From the NCBI GenBank assembly GCA_017477335.1, contig JAFUVY010000021.1:1-64000 (forward strand): 64,000 nt of DNA, read 5' to 3'. The notes below the pieces were generated by a model. The model made no database searches, had not been told where the DNA came from, and saw nothing but the letters and a program-made list of their open reading frames with translations. Source of the DNA: Bacteroidales bacterium (GTDB lineage Bacteria; Bacteroidota; Bacteroidia; Bacteroidales; UBA932). The stretch's first letter is position 1, and each line of letters starts with the position of its first letter. The position numbers and the translations under genes are program-made. Below are positions 37,097 through 44,758 of the stretch, piece after piece.

Positions 37097-38079
37097 TGAA
37101 TAATCTAAAGCAGATACTCAAGTATGCCCTGTCACTGTTGCTGGCAGCGGTGCTGCTGTGGCTGTGCTTGAGGAATACGGACTGGGCTTTGTTCCTGGAG
37201 GCCGTGAAAGGCTGCCGATGGGATTATATGGTCCTGTCAATGGGTATTGGCATTGCGGTAGTGTGGGTCAAGGCTCTTCGCTGGAGAATGCTTATGAGGC
37301 CGTTGGATCCCTCCATTGATATTGTGACATGCTTCAATGCCTATAATATAGGCCTTGCCGCAAATATTGCCCTCCCCAAGGCGGGCGAGGTCATAAAGCT
37401 TGGATATATAGTAAAGCATTCTTCAAAAGGGGAGGACGGGAAGCATCTTATTACCGTGGATAAGGCTCTTGGTACGCTTATAACGGAGCGTGTCTGGGAA
37501 CTTGCCGTAATGATTCTCCTTGCCCTGGGCGCCCTTGTCATAAGCCGGGACAACGTTGCCGGATTCATGAGCGGAACTTTTTCCGGAGGCAGCGCGTCCA
37601 TGTGGCTGCTGGTCCTTGGCCTTCTGGCCGCGTTTGTCACTCTCAGTTGTTTTATGAGGGAGAAGGGCGGAATCTGGACCCGTACCTGGTCTGTAATCCA
37701 GGGTACGCTGGAGGGTCTCACCGCTTTCAGGAAGATGAAGGGCTGGCCCATATTTATTGTATATACCGCCATTGTATGGGCCCTGTACCTGCTCTCTGCA
37801 TATTTTGCAATCCGCTCTGTGGGGCATATAGAGGAGTTTGCTTCCCTGGGCCTTGCGGAGGCCTATATCATAATGGTCATAGGCAGTCTGAGCACCATAA
37901 TTCCGGTTCCGGGCGGCTTCGGAGCCTATCACGGAATAGTGGCGGGGGCCATGCTAAGCCTTTGGAATATACCGCTTGGCGCCGGAATGATTCTGGCAAC
38001 CGTGTGCCATGAATCGCAGATTGTTGTGCAGATTGTCTGCGGCCTCTCATCCTACGTCCATGAACTTTTCCGCAAATGA
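37093..38079 (+). CDS. Lysylphosphatidylglycerol synthase TM-region/flippase-like protein
   Basis: A 328-residue multi-spanning protein of the UPF0104/YbhN group, the transmembrane part of MprF-type enzymes. Characteristic patches are NIGLAANIALPKAGEVIKLGY (quoted in pieces), KALGTLITERVWEL and IPVPGGFGAYHGIV. There is no soluble transferase domain, so it is more likely a lipid translocase or a sterol/hopanoid-type facilitator than a synthase. Two adjacent ATGs exist (37093, 37096); the first overlaps the upstream stop as ATGA. The 3' end overlaps aroE by 4 bases. Confidence 0.82.
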   Translation: MMNNLKQILKYALSLLLAAVLLWLCLRNTDWALFLEAVKGCRWDYMVLSMGIGIAVVWVKALRWRMLMRPLDPSIDIVTCFNAYNIGLAANIALPKAGEVIKLGYIVKHSSKGEDGKHLITVDKALGTLITERVWELAVMILLALGALVISRDNVAGFMSGTFSGGSASMWLLVLGLLAAFVTLSCFMREKGGIWTRTWSVIQGTLEGLTAFRKMKGWPIFIVYTAIVWALYLLSAYFAIRSVGHIEEFASLGLAEAYIIMVIGSLSTIIPVPGGFGAYHGIVAGAMLSLWNIPLGAGMILATVCHESQIVVQIVCGLSSYVHELFRK

Positions 38080-38762
38080 AATTCGCTCTCATAGGCAAGA
38101 ATATCCAGGGCTCCGGGAGTCCTGCTCTTTTTGAGTCCTTTTCCGGAGGAAAGCATGATTATGAGCTCCTGGACTATCCCGACTTTGAACCAGCCTGGCA
38201 GGCTTTTCTTGACGGCCCTTACGCCGGTATAAATGTGACTGCCCCATTCAAGGAGAAGGCTTTTGAAAACTGCCTGGCTCTTTCCCCCGATGCCCGTGCC
38301 GCCGGAGCAGTGAACCTTGTCCTTAAGGACGGTCTCCGCGGGTTCAATACAGACGTGTACGGGATAAGGTCATCTGTTGCGCAGGCCGGCATCACCCCTT
38401 CTGAAGTGCTCGTGGTGGGTACAGGCGGCGCCGCCCGTGCAGCCCTTGCCGCATACAGGGGCCTTCGGATGTCCGTCATTGGACGCAATCCTTCAAAGGT
38501 AGCGGCCTTGACGGCGGAATTTGGCCTGGAGCAGGGCTTTGTAAATCCGGACCTTATCGTCTATACCCTCCCCGGCGCGGCTCCCGTACCGCCCGCTCTT
38601 CCCCTTTCAAACGCCGCTCTCCTGGAAGCCGAATATAAAAAACCGGCACTGGAGAGTGCCGGTTGCAAACTTTATATCAGCGGCCTTCGCTGGCTGTACT
38701 ACCAGGCGCTTGGCTCCTATGGGATCTTTACTTCCCGGCCTTTGGAAGGGCTGCAAGGGTGA
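38076..38762 (+). CDS. aroE: Shikimate dehydrogenase, short
   Basis: Reduces 3-dehydroshikimate with NADPH in aromatic amino acid synthesis. The protein has 228 residues against about 270 in E. coli. Substrate serines in GSGSPAL (12-18), the catalytic Lys in VTAPFKE, AVNLV and the Asp of GFNTD are all present. The NADP motif is VGTGGAARAAL. The C-terminal third is shortened but keeps GLRWLYYQA. The coding sequence contains a strong minus-strand terminator at 38637-38664, and its last 35 bases overlap the convergent fabZ. Confidence 0.9.
   Translation: MKFALIGKNIQGSGSPALFESFSGGKHDYELLDYPDFEPAWQAFLDGPYAGINVTAPFKEKAFENCLALSPDARAAGAVNLVLKDGLRGFNTDVYGIRSSVAQAGITPSEVLVVGTGGAARAALAAYRGLRMSVIGRNPSKVAALTAEFGLEQGFVNPDLIVYTLPGAAPVPPALPLSNAALLEAEYKKPALESAGCKLYISGLRWLYYQALGSYGIFTSRPLEGLQG
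38637..38664 (-). terminator. Antisense terminator inside aroE for the fab operon
   Basis: Read on the minus strand, AACCGGCACT pairs perfectly with AGTGCCGGTT across a CTCC loop and is followed by TTTT (six T including the stem end). It lies 64 bases beyond the fabZ stop, so it would end the fabK-fabF-fabZ transcript while being part of the aroE coding sequence. Confidence 0.8.
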
Positions 38763-39153
38763 TTTGGGCCTGGGCGCAGAGTTTGCCTGCGACCTTGAGC
38801 CTGGATGTGCACAGCCACAGGGAGCCTTTATTCTCAATAAGAGTGGATTCTATCTCGCACAGGTCACCGGGGTAAACGCTGCTCCGGATTTTCACTCCGT
38901 CCAGGGAACGGTACACCAGCAGATGGTCTTTGAGTATATGCAGGAACAGGTGAAAGCAGGACTGTGCCATGATTTCACACAGGATTACGCCCGGCACCAT
39001 GGGGTTGCCCGGGAAGTGCCCGCGGCAATAGTAGGGGTCGTCCGGAATACGGTACGTGGCGTGGCATACGCCGTCCTTGACCAGTTCCGCACTGTCCAGA
39101 AGCAGCATGGGCTCCCGGTGGGGAAGGTACTCCTTAATCTGCTCTCTATCCAT
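38728..39153 (-). CDS. fabZ: 3-hydroxyacyl-ACP dehydratase, FabZ-like
   Basis: Dehydrates 3-hydroxyacyl-ACP in fatty acid elongation. It is a 141-residue hot-dog fold protein. GHFPGNPMVPGVILCE contains His46 and Glu60, the catalytic pair. It overlaps the fabF 3' end by 8 bases and runs convergently into aroE by 35 bases. As last gene of the six-gene minus-strand run it completes a reductase-synthase-dehydratase set. Confidence 0.9.
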   Translation of the reverse strand: MDREQIKEYLPHREPMLLLDSAELVKDGVCHATYRIPDDPYYCRGHFPGNPMVPGVILCEIMAQSCFHLFLHILKDHLLVYRSLDGVKIRSSVYPGDLCEIESTLIENKGSLWLCTSRLKVAGKLCAQAQITLAALPKAGK

Positions 39154-40402
39154 TGTACGGTCTGAACGCTACGCAGGCATCGTGCCCGCCGAATCCGAAT
39201 GAATTTGAAATACCTATTGTGAGGTCTGTCTTTACGGCCTTGTTGGGAGTGTAGTCAAGATCCAGTTCGGGATCCGGAACGTCCAGGTTGATGGTGGGAG
39301 GGCAAATGCCTTCCTTAAGGGCAAGGATTGTGGCGATGGCCTCTGCCGCGCCGGCCGCTCCGAACATGTGTCCGGTCATGGATTTTGTGGAGGAGATATG
39401 GGCCTTGTAAGCGTAGTCTCCCAGAGCCACCTTGCAGGCGAGGGTCTCGGCAATGTCGTTGAGATGGGTGCCGGTTCCGTGTGCGTTTATGTAGAGATTG
39501 TCTTTTTCCGGGTCAAATCCGGCCTCATTCAGGGCGTCTTTGATGGACTGGGCCTGGGTGCTTCCGTCCGGACGGGGAGCCGTGGCGTGGAAAGCGTCGC
39601 AGGTGTTTCCGTAACCCACCATTTCTCCGTAGATGGTGGCGCCGCGTTCCAGGGCATGGTCCAGGGACTCAAGAATGAGCACGGCGGCACCGTCTCCCAT
39701 TACAAAGCCCTGCCTGTTGGCGTTGAAGGGGAGGGAAGAGTACTTGGGGTCGGTTGCCCTTGTGAGAGCCTTTGCATTGTAGAATCCGGCTACGCCAAGG
39801 GGAATGGATGCGTGTTCGGAGCCGCCGGCGATGATGGCATCGGCATATCCGTGCCTTACAGCCCTGAAAGCTTCGCCAATGCAGTGGGACGACGTTGCGC
39901 ATGCCGTGACAATGTCCAGGCACGGTCCCTTGGCCTGGTGCTTTATGGCAATGTGGCCTGCGGCGATGTTGGAAATCATGGTGGCTATGAACAGCGGGGA
40001 AATCCACTGACCGGAAGGGTCCTCAATCATCTTTTTGGTCTCGCGGTACTGCACTTCAAAGCCGCCGATGCCGGAGCCCACGTAAACGCCAAGGCGGAAG
40101 GGGTCGATGTTGGCGTCGTCGCCGTCCGCCTTGAGACCGGACTGGCTCATTGCCTGCCATGCGGCCGCCATTGCGTAAAGCGTGAAGTTGTCCTGCTTCC
40201 GCACAAAGGCTTTGTCCATTCCGTATGCGTCGGGGTTGAAGTTCTTTACCTTGCCGGCAAAGGTGACGGGCATGTCCTTGAATTCTTCCACGTAGTCAAT
40301 TCCGCAGACACCGTTTTTAAGATTTGTCCAGAAAGTGTCCACGTCCTGTCCTACGGAAGAGATGACTCCCATTCCAGTTATTACTACTCTTTTAGGTTCC
40401 AT
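39146..40402 (-). CDS. fabF: 3-oxoacyl-ACP synthase II
   Basis: Condenses malonyl-ACP with acyl-ACP. It has 418 residues. The thiolase-fold triad is visible: Cys168 in VTACATSSH, His in NAHGTGTHLND and His in SMTGHMFGAAGA. It starts 4 bases after fabK ends and is followed by fabZ, so condensation, dehydration and enoyl reduction are encoded side by side. The acyl carrier protein and fabD are not in this window. Confidence 0.95.
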   Translation of the reverse strand: MEPKRVVITGMGVISSVGQDVDTFWTNLKNGVCGIDYVEEFKDMPVTFAGKVKNFNPDAYGMDKAFVRKQDNFTLYAMAAAWQAMSQSGLKADGDDANIDPFRLGVYVGSGIGGFEVQYRETKKMIEDPSGQWISPLFIATMISNIAAGHIAIKHQAKGPCLDIVTACATSSHCIGEAFRAVRHGYADAIIAGGSEHASIPLGVAGFYNAKALTRATDPKYSSLPFNANRQGFVMGDGAAVLILESLDHALERGATIYGEMVGYGNTCDAFHATAPRPDGSTQAQSIKDALNEAGFDPEKDNLYINAHGTGTHLNDIAETLACKVALGDYAYKAHISSTKSMTGHMFGAAGAAEAIATILALKEGICPPTINLDVPDPELDLDYTPNKAVKTDLTIGISNSFGFGGHDACVAFRPYNG

Positions 40403-40406
40403 AAAA

Positions 40407-41351
40407 TCAATTATTTAATTTGGCCGCACCGGCAAGGAGCTTTTCCGCTCCGCCAATTATATCGTCAACTATTTCTGCGGCTGTCTCGGTTTTCTTGATC
40501 ATGCCTGCAACCTCGCCGGCAAGGAAACTGCCTTCGGCAAGATTCCCGTCGAAGACGGCCTTGCGAAGGGAGCCGGTGCCGAAGGCGCGGATCTGGTCGT
40601 CAGAAACGTTGGGGTCGGCCTCCATTTTTGCGAACTGTTTGGCAAAGGGCGTCTTGAGGCCGCGGACGGCGTCTCCAAGGCTCTTGCCGGTTATCATGGT
40701 GCTTACGTCAGAAGCTTTGATGAGTCTTTCTTTGTAAACGGGATGGACGCGGCATTCGTCGGCAATGAGAAAACGTGTGCCAACCTGCACGCCGCAGGCT
40801 CCCATTATAAACATGGCGGCAGCTGCACGTCCGTCAAAGATGCCGCCTGCCGCAAGGACGGGAATGCTTACCGCGTCCAGAATCTGGGGCAGCAGGGCAA
40901 GGGTGTGGGTGTCGCCTATGTGTCCGCCGGATTCGGCGCCCTCGGCAATTACAGCGGTGGCCCCAAGCTGCTCCATCTTGATGGCGTATGCTACGGATGC
41001 AACTACGGGAATCACCTTTATTCCGGCAGCCTTCCACATCTCCATATAGGGGGCGGGAGAGCCTGCTCCGGTTGTAACTATCCCTACGCCTTCCTCCACC
41101 ACAAGGGATGCGATTTCCGCCGCGTTGGGTGCTGCCAGCATTATATTCACTCCAAACGGCTTGTCCGTAAGAGTGCGGGCCTTGCGTATCTCTTCCCTTA
41201 CGGCCTCCGTGCCGAAGTTTATGGAAGATATGAGTCCCAGGCCGCCGGCGTTGGAGACGGCGGCGGCAAGGCGGGCATCGGCAATCCATGCCATTCCGCC
41301 CTGGAAGATGGGCTTTTCAATGCCCAGTATTTGGGTAATCGCCGTCTTCAT
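40407..41351 (-). CDS. fabK: FabK-type enoyl-ACP reductase (FMN)
   Basis: A 314-residue flavoprotein of the nitronate monooxygenase/FabK fold. Signatures: PIFQGGMAWIADARLAAAVSNAGG (first part), AEGAESGGHIGD with the catalytic His, and AAGGIFDGRAAAAMFIMGA in the FMN site. Location immediately before fabF and fabZ supports the FabK role over nitronate oxidation. FabK enzymes are not inhibited by triclosan, unlike FabI. The ATG at 41351 is the first codon of the conserved domain and overlaps the DUF4293 stop as ATGA; longer in-frame starts reach back into that gene and are rejected. Confidence 0.9.
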   Translation of the reverse strand: MKTAITQILGIEKPIFQGGMAWIADARLAAAVSNAGGLGLISSINFGTEAVREEIRKARTLTDKPFGVNIMLAAPNAAEIASLVVEEGVGIVTTGAGSPAPYMEMWKAAGIKVIPVVASVAYAIKMEQLGATAVIAEGAESGGHIGDTHTLALLPQILDAVSIPVLAAGGIFDGRAAAAMFIMGACGVQVGTRFLIADECRVHPVYKERLIKASDVSTMITGKSLGDAVRGLKTPFAKQFAKMEADPNVSDDQIRAFGTGSLRKAVFDGNLAEGSFLAGEVAGMIKKTETAAEIVDDIIGGAEKLLAGAAKLNN

Positions 41352-41770
41352 TTCCTTCTGTTCCTGAGTCGTTGGGAACTCTCTACCATAAGCTGGTCCT
41401 GGAAGCATCCCCTTGCCGCAAGGAAGCAGCAGATGGCTGTTACCAGAGGGAAAATCACGGTCCACTTGAACACCGGGCCGTCCCAGCTGAAGTACATCCA
41501 TCCAAACCAAATCTGGATTCCAAGGGCCACCAGGCCGCTGAGGGAGGCTGTCCTCATCTGAAATATAAGGTGCTTGTAAGTTGTGAGCGCCAGCACTGTG
41601 AGCAGCGTAAGGATGCACAGGATAATGGCTACGTAGGGGCTCTGAAGCTGCCAGTATCCGACGCTGACCATCCCGTGCGGGTCAGCCACCTCGTATGCCG
41701 TTCCCGTCAGAAGCAGTATCTCCAGGAGCAGCGCTATCAAAAGGTATAGAGTCTGTATTCTCTGCCACAT
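41348..41770 (-). CDS. DUF4293-family membrane protein
   Basis: A 140-residue protein starting MWQRIQTLYLL, the hallmark opening of the Bacteroidota DUF4293 family, with four predicted membrane spans (about 5-25, 45-70, 75-95, 100-122) and a basic C-terminus. Its function is unknown. The start at 41770 is preferred over in-frame codons up to 41911, which lie inside the upstream gene. It is spaced 4 bases from the CPBP gene and overlaps fabK by 4. Confidence 0.8.
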   Translation of the reverse strand: MWQRIQTLYLLIALLLEILLLTGTAYEVADPHGMVSVGYWQLQSPYVAIILCILTLLTVLALTTYKHLIFQMRTASLSGLVALGIQIWFGWMYFSWDGPVFKWTVIFPLVTAICCFLAARGCFQDQLMVESSQRLRNRRK

Positions 41771-41774
41771 AAGT

Positions 41775-42689
41775 TTATAAAGTGATGGAATCCACGTTTC
41801 CCCATTTGTTTTTCGTGGGTATCCGGCCGATGAGCATGAGTCCCAGGGACAGCACCGCCAGGCCGGAAATCCAGACAAAGGTGTAGGCCGATACCCCCAG
41901 CATGTCCACAAAGAAGTCGTACTGGGCCAGGGATTCCGTCTGGCTCAGGATTACACCTGTGGCGTTGTTGACAAAATGCATGAGCATTGTCAGCAGCAGG
42001 GAGCCTGTCTTATAGTACAAGTAACCCATTACGCAGCCTATGATGAAGGCGTTGATTCCCTGCCAGGGATTCATGTGTATGAGTGCGAAGAAGGCTGCCG
42101 ATATCACTATGGCCCAGGTGGGTTTCATCTTTGTAAGCAGGCCCCTGAGGATAATGCCGCGGCAGAGCCACTCCTCAAAAAACGGGGCAAAGACTGCGGT
42201 GGCAATCAGCGACACCCACAGGGGAGCCCCTGTAATCATGCCCATGGACGCCTGGAATAAGCCGTAGAGAGTCTTCATCCCGGGGATGAGCATGGTGAGC
42301 TTGTAGTTGAGGTAGTTGGGAAGGTCGGCCGTTATCATGCAGCCCGCGGCTGTCATGACCGTTATTGCCGATATCAGCGGCCAGCTGTACGGTTTTACGT
42401 GCCCGCTTTCCAGTTTGTAACCGGTTTCGAAAACCCTGTTCATGCGGCTCCTGTAGGAGGCATAAATCATGGCGGGGATAAACTGCAACGGATAGACTAT
42501 GAGCATGCCGTAGCTGTTCCAGAGCGGTTCCGGTACAAAGAGTCTGAAAAGATACGTGACCGCGCCGGAAAGCGCCCCGCCTGCGAGGAACCACAGGAAA
42601 AGGCCCAGCATTCCCGTTACGCCCGGCGTGTACCAGGCGTAAGAGGAGAAAAGGTCATAATTGGAAACCTTCCTTGCTGACAGTTTCAT
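41775..42689 (-). CDS. CPBP-family intramembrane metalloprotease
   Basis: A 304-residue polytopic protein of the CAAX protease/bacteriocin-processing (Rce1/Abi) family. The motifs EEWLCRG (Glu-Glu-x-x-x-Arg), FALIHM and the distal HFVNNATG hold the putative catalytic Glu and His residues. Substrates of bacterial members are mostly unknown. It lies between a nucleotidyltransferase (3-base gap) and DUF4293, in a run that leads into fatty acid synthesis genes. Confidence 0.87.
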   Translation of the reverse strand: MKLSARKVSNYDLFSSYAWYTPGVTGMLGLFLWFLAGGALSGAVTYLFRLFVPEPLWNSYGMLIVYPLQFIPAMIYASYRSRMNRVFETGYKLESGHVKPYSWPLISAITVMTAAGCMITADLPNYLNYKLTMLIPGMKTLYGLFQASMGMITGAPLWVSLIATAVFAPFFEEWLCRGIILRGLLTKMKPTWAIVISAAFFALIHMNPWQGINAFIIGCVMGYLYYKTGSLLLTMLMHFVNNATGVILSQTESLAQYDFFVDMLGVSAYTFVWISGLAVLSLGLMLIGRIPTKNKWGNVDSITL

Positions 42690-42692
42690 TTC

Positions 42693-43628
42693 TTACTTGT
42701 AAAGAGGGCTGGGATAAACGCCTTTTTCCACTAACTCGGCAAATTTTGCCACTACTCCCGGGCGGTCTTCCTTGAAGGTTACGCCAAACCAGTGGGAGGG
42801 AGTGGAAAGGACCTCGCATTCGCCCTTGCCTTCTTTGATGATTACATCTACGGCATAGGGGATGTAGTACTCTTTCTTGAGCTCGGTAACATGCTCCTCC
42901 AGGAAGGTCTTGAAGATTTCCAGGCTGCTGGAGAAGTAGTCGGGGGTGAATCCCCACATGTTCATGGAGCAGAGGGCGGCGCCGTCCACCTCCAGGTGGT
43001 CTTCTCCGGTCACGGAGTTGTTGCCGTAAACTTTACCGTCGGCCTCGCGGGCTATGTTCAGGAATTCGGCGATGTCCGTGAGCTTGCCGTGAGCGTCATA
43101 GGAGCAGATGCCTCTGGAGACGGAACCGTTCTCGGAGAGGGTGTTCTCCAGACGGAAGCCTACTATGCAGTACTCGCCCTTTTTGCCCTCGTGTGCACGG
43201 CACCAGTCTCCCAGGATGCGGAAGCTGTCCTTGCCGTAGAAGTCGTCTCCGTTGATGACTGCAAAGGGCTCATTGATAACGTCTTTTGCCATAAGGACGG
43301 CGTGGGCTGTTCCCCAGGGCTTCACCCTGTCTGCGGGCACCTTGAAGGGGGCGGGAATCTTGTCCAGCTCCTGGGTTACAAACACAAACTCAAGGGGAGC
43401 TCCGTCGCAGGTTTTGACGCCTGCATATTTCTCCTTCACGGATTTCTCCATCTGCTCCCTGAAGGATTCACGGACTATATACACGACTTTTCCAAAGCCG
43501 GCTTCCACGGCGTCGTGAATGGAATAGTCTATGATGGTTTCACCATTGGGACCAAGGCCGTCCATCTGTTTGAGGCCACCATATCTGCTGCCCATTCCGG
43601 CTGCGAGTACAAGTAATGTAGGTTTCAT
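42693..43628 (-). CDS. Sugar nucleotidyltransferase-like protein
   Basis: A 311-residue protein with the nucleotidyltransferase signature LAAGMGSRYGGLKQMD at the N-terminus and VINGDDFYGKDSF as the metal/NTP motif. It matches a group common in Bacteroidota annotated as NTP transferase or sugar-phosphate nucleotidyltransferase, without a settled substrate. The start at 43628 places the signature at the terminus; an ATG 18 bases upstream is less likely. It is the first gene of the minus-strand run ending with fabZ and has a promoter box at 43654-43661. Confidence 0.83.
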   Translation of the reverse strand: MKPTLLVLAAGMGSRYGGLKQMDGLGPNGETIIDYSIHDAVEAGFGKVVYIVRESFREQMEKSVKEKYAGVKTCDGAPLEFVFVTQELDKIPAPFKVPADRVKPWGTAHAVLMAKDVINEPFAVINGDDFYGKDSFRILGDWCRAHEGKKGEYCIVGFRLENTLSENGSVSRGICSYDAHGKLTDIAEFLNIAREADGKVYGNNSVTGEDHLEVDGAALCSMNMWGFTPDYFSSSLEIFKTFLEEHVTELKKEYYIPYAVDVIIKEGKGECEVLSTPSHWFGVTFKEDRPGVVAKFAELVEKGVYPSPLYK

Positions 43629-43653
43629 AAAAAATATTCTTTGCAATAACTTA

Positions 43654-43661
43654 CAAAATTA
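43654..43661 (-). promoter_or_regulatory. -7 promoter box for the nucleotidyltransferase-fab run
   Basis: TAATTTTG on the minus strand, 25 bases before the ATG at 43628. It is the left half of the 17-bp palindrome CAAAATTAGTAATTTTG. Confidence 0.6.
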
Positions 43662-43662
43662 G

Positions 43663-43670
43663 TAATTTTG
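43663..43670 (+). promoter_or_regulatory. -7 promoter box for the FtsB-like gene
   Basis: TAATTTTG on the plus strand, 18 bases before the ATG at 43689. It is the right half of the same palindrome, one base from the opposing box. Confidence 0.6.
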
Positions 43671-43688
43671 AGCCAATAAGCAAAACAC

Positions 43689-43994
43689 ATGAACCTGAAA
43701 CCCAAATGGCTCACAAACAAGGAGCACAATTATCTCCTTCCCTTTGTGATTATAGTAACGGCTGTGGCGGCCCTGTGGCTGCTTTTCTTTGCGCACAACA
43801 GCGTCCTTCACTGGATGAAGGCCGCCGTGGAGGTGCAGGAGCAGGAAAAGGAGATAGACCGGCTTAACAGGGAAATCAAGGAAATGGACGGCCGCATAGA
43901 AGACCTGTCCCACAACAGGGATTCCGCCGAGGCCTTTGCCCGTGAGACCTATCACTTCTGTGCCCCGGGAGAGGACGTGTACATTGCGCAGTAG
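43689..43994 (+). CDS. FtsB/DivIC-like septum formation initiator
   Basis: A 101-residue bitopic protein: short cytoplasmic start, one membrane span (about 17-36), then a coiled coil (about 48-82, EVQEQEKEIDRLNREIKEMD quoted in part) and the conserved ARETYHFCAPGEDVYI end. FtsB-type proteins join FtsL and FtsQ in the divisome and help activate septal wall synthesis. It is a single-gene unit with its own promoter between two minus-strand operons; its last 43 bases overlap the 3' end of folP. Confidence 0.87.
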   Translation: MNLKPKWLTNKEHNYLLPFVIIVTAVAALWLLFFAHNSVLHWMKAAVEVQEQEKEIDRLNREIKEMDGRIEDLSHNRDSAEAFARETYHFCAPGEDVYIAQ

Positions 43995-44758
43995 ATCTTG
44001 AGAGTCTTTACGGCTTCCGCCACATCGTGTACCCGCAGGATATCGGCCCCCTTCTCAAGGGAGCGGAACTGCACTACCTGGGTTGAGGCAAGGACATCTT
44101 CCGGAGTGCCTCCCACAACCTTGTAAATCATGCTTTTTCTGGAAACGCCCACCATTATTCTGCGTCCCGGATCGCCAATCCTGTCCAGGCCCTGCAGAAG
44201 GGCGTAGTTTTGTTCCGTAGTCTTTGCAAAGCCAAAGCCCGGGTCCAGGATCCAGTCCGTGATGCCGTGTTCGGCGGCTGTCCTGCCGAATTCCCGGAAG
44301 AAATCCCTGACCTCTGTCACTATGTCCCTGTAATCGGCCATGCCCTGCATGGTCCTGGGCGTACCTTTGCTGTGGGTGGCAATGTAGGGGAGGCCCAGCC
44401 GGCCTACGGTTTCCAGCATCATGGGGTCCAGCCTTCCGGCCGATATGTCGTTTACCGTCAGCGGTCCGGCAAGGTCCACGGCCCGCAGCACGGTCTCGGA
44501 GTGGATGGTGTCTATGGAAATATCGGCCTCCGGGAAGTCCCTTTTTACGGCCTTCAGAGCCGGGGCAAGCCGCTGCCATTCCTCCTGAGGACTTGGAATG
44601 TCGGCCCCGGGGCGGGAACTGAAGGCCCCTATGTCCAGGAAGTCGGCCCCCTCTTCCAGCATACGGCCGGCACGGTCCGAGATGTCTTCCGCACAAACAC
44701 GTGAGGGCTCCCAGAAGGAGTCCCCGTTCACGTTCAGTATGCCAGCTATCTGAATCAC
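43952..44758 (-). CDS. folP: Dihydropteroate synthase
   Basis: Joins p-aminobenzoate to the pterin pyrophosphate in folate synthesis; the target of sulfonamides. The 268-residue TIM barrel shows GILNVNGDSF, FLDIGAFSSRPGA, DPGFGFAKT, GVSRKS and RVHDV. The third residue of the usual MNVTPDSF-type motif region reads NVNGDSF, a common variant. The start is a GTG at 44758 that overlaps the upstream TGA as GTGA and is directly followed by the conserved IQIAGILN; longer in-frame starts lie in the upstream gene. It is the last gene of the rimP-to-folP run. Confidence 0.93.
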   Translation of the reverse strand: MIQIAGILNVNGDSFWEPSRVCAEDISDRAGRMLEEGADFLDIGAFSSRPGADIPSPQEEWQRLAPALKAVKRDFPEADISIDTIHSETVLRAVDLAGPLTVNDISAGRLDPMMLETVGRLGLPYIATHSKGTPRTMQGMADYRDIVTEVRDFFREFGRTAAEHGITDWILDPGFGFAKTTEQNYALLQGLDRIGDPGRRIMVGVSRKSMIYKVVGGTPEDVLASTQVVQFRSLEKGADILRVHDVAEAVKTLKIYCAMYTSSPGAQK

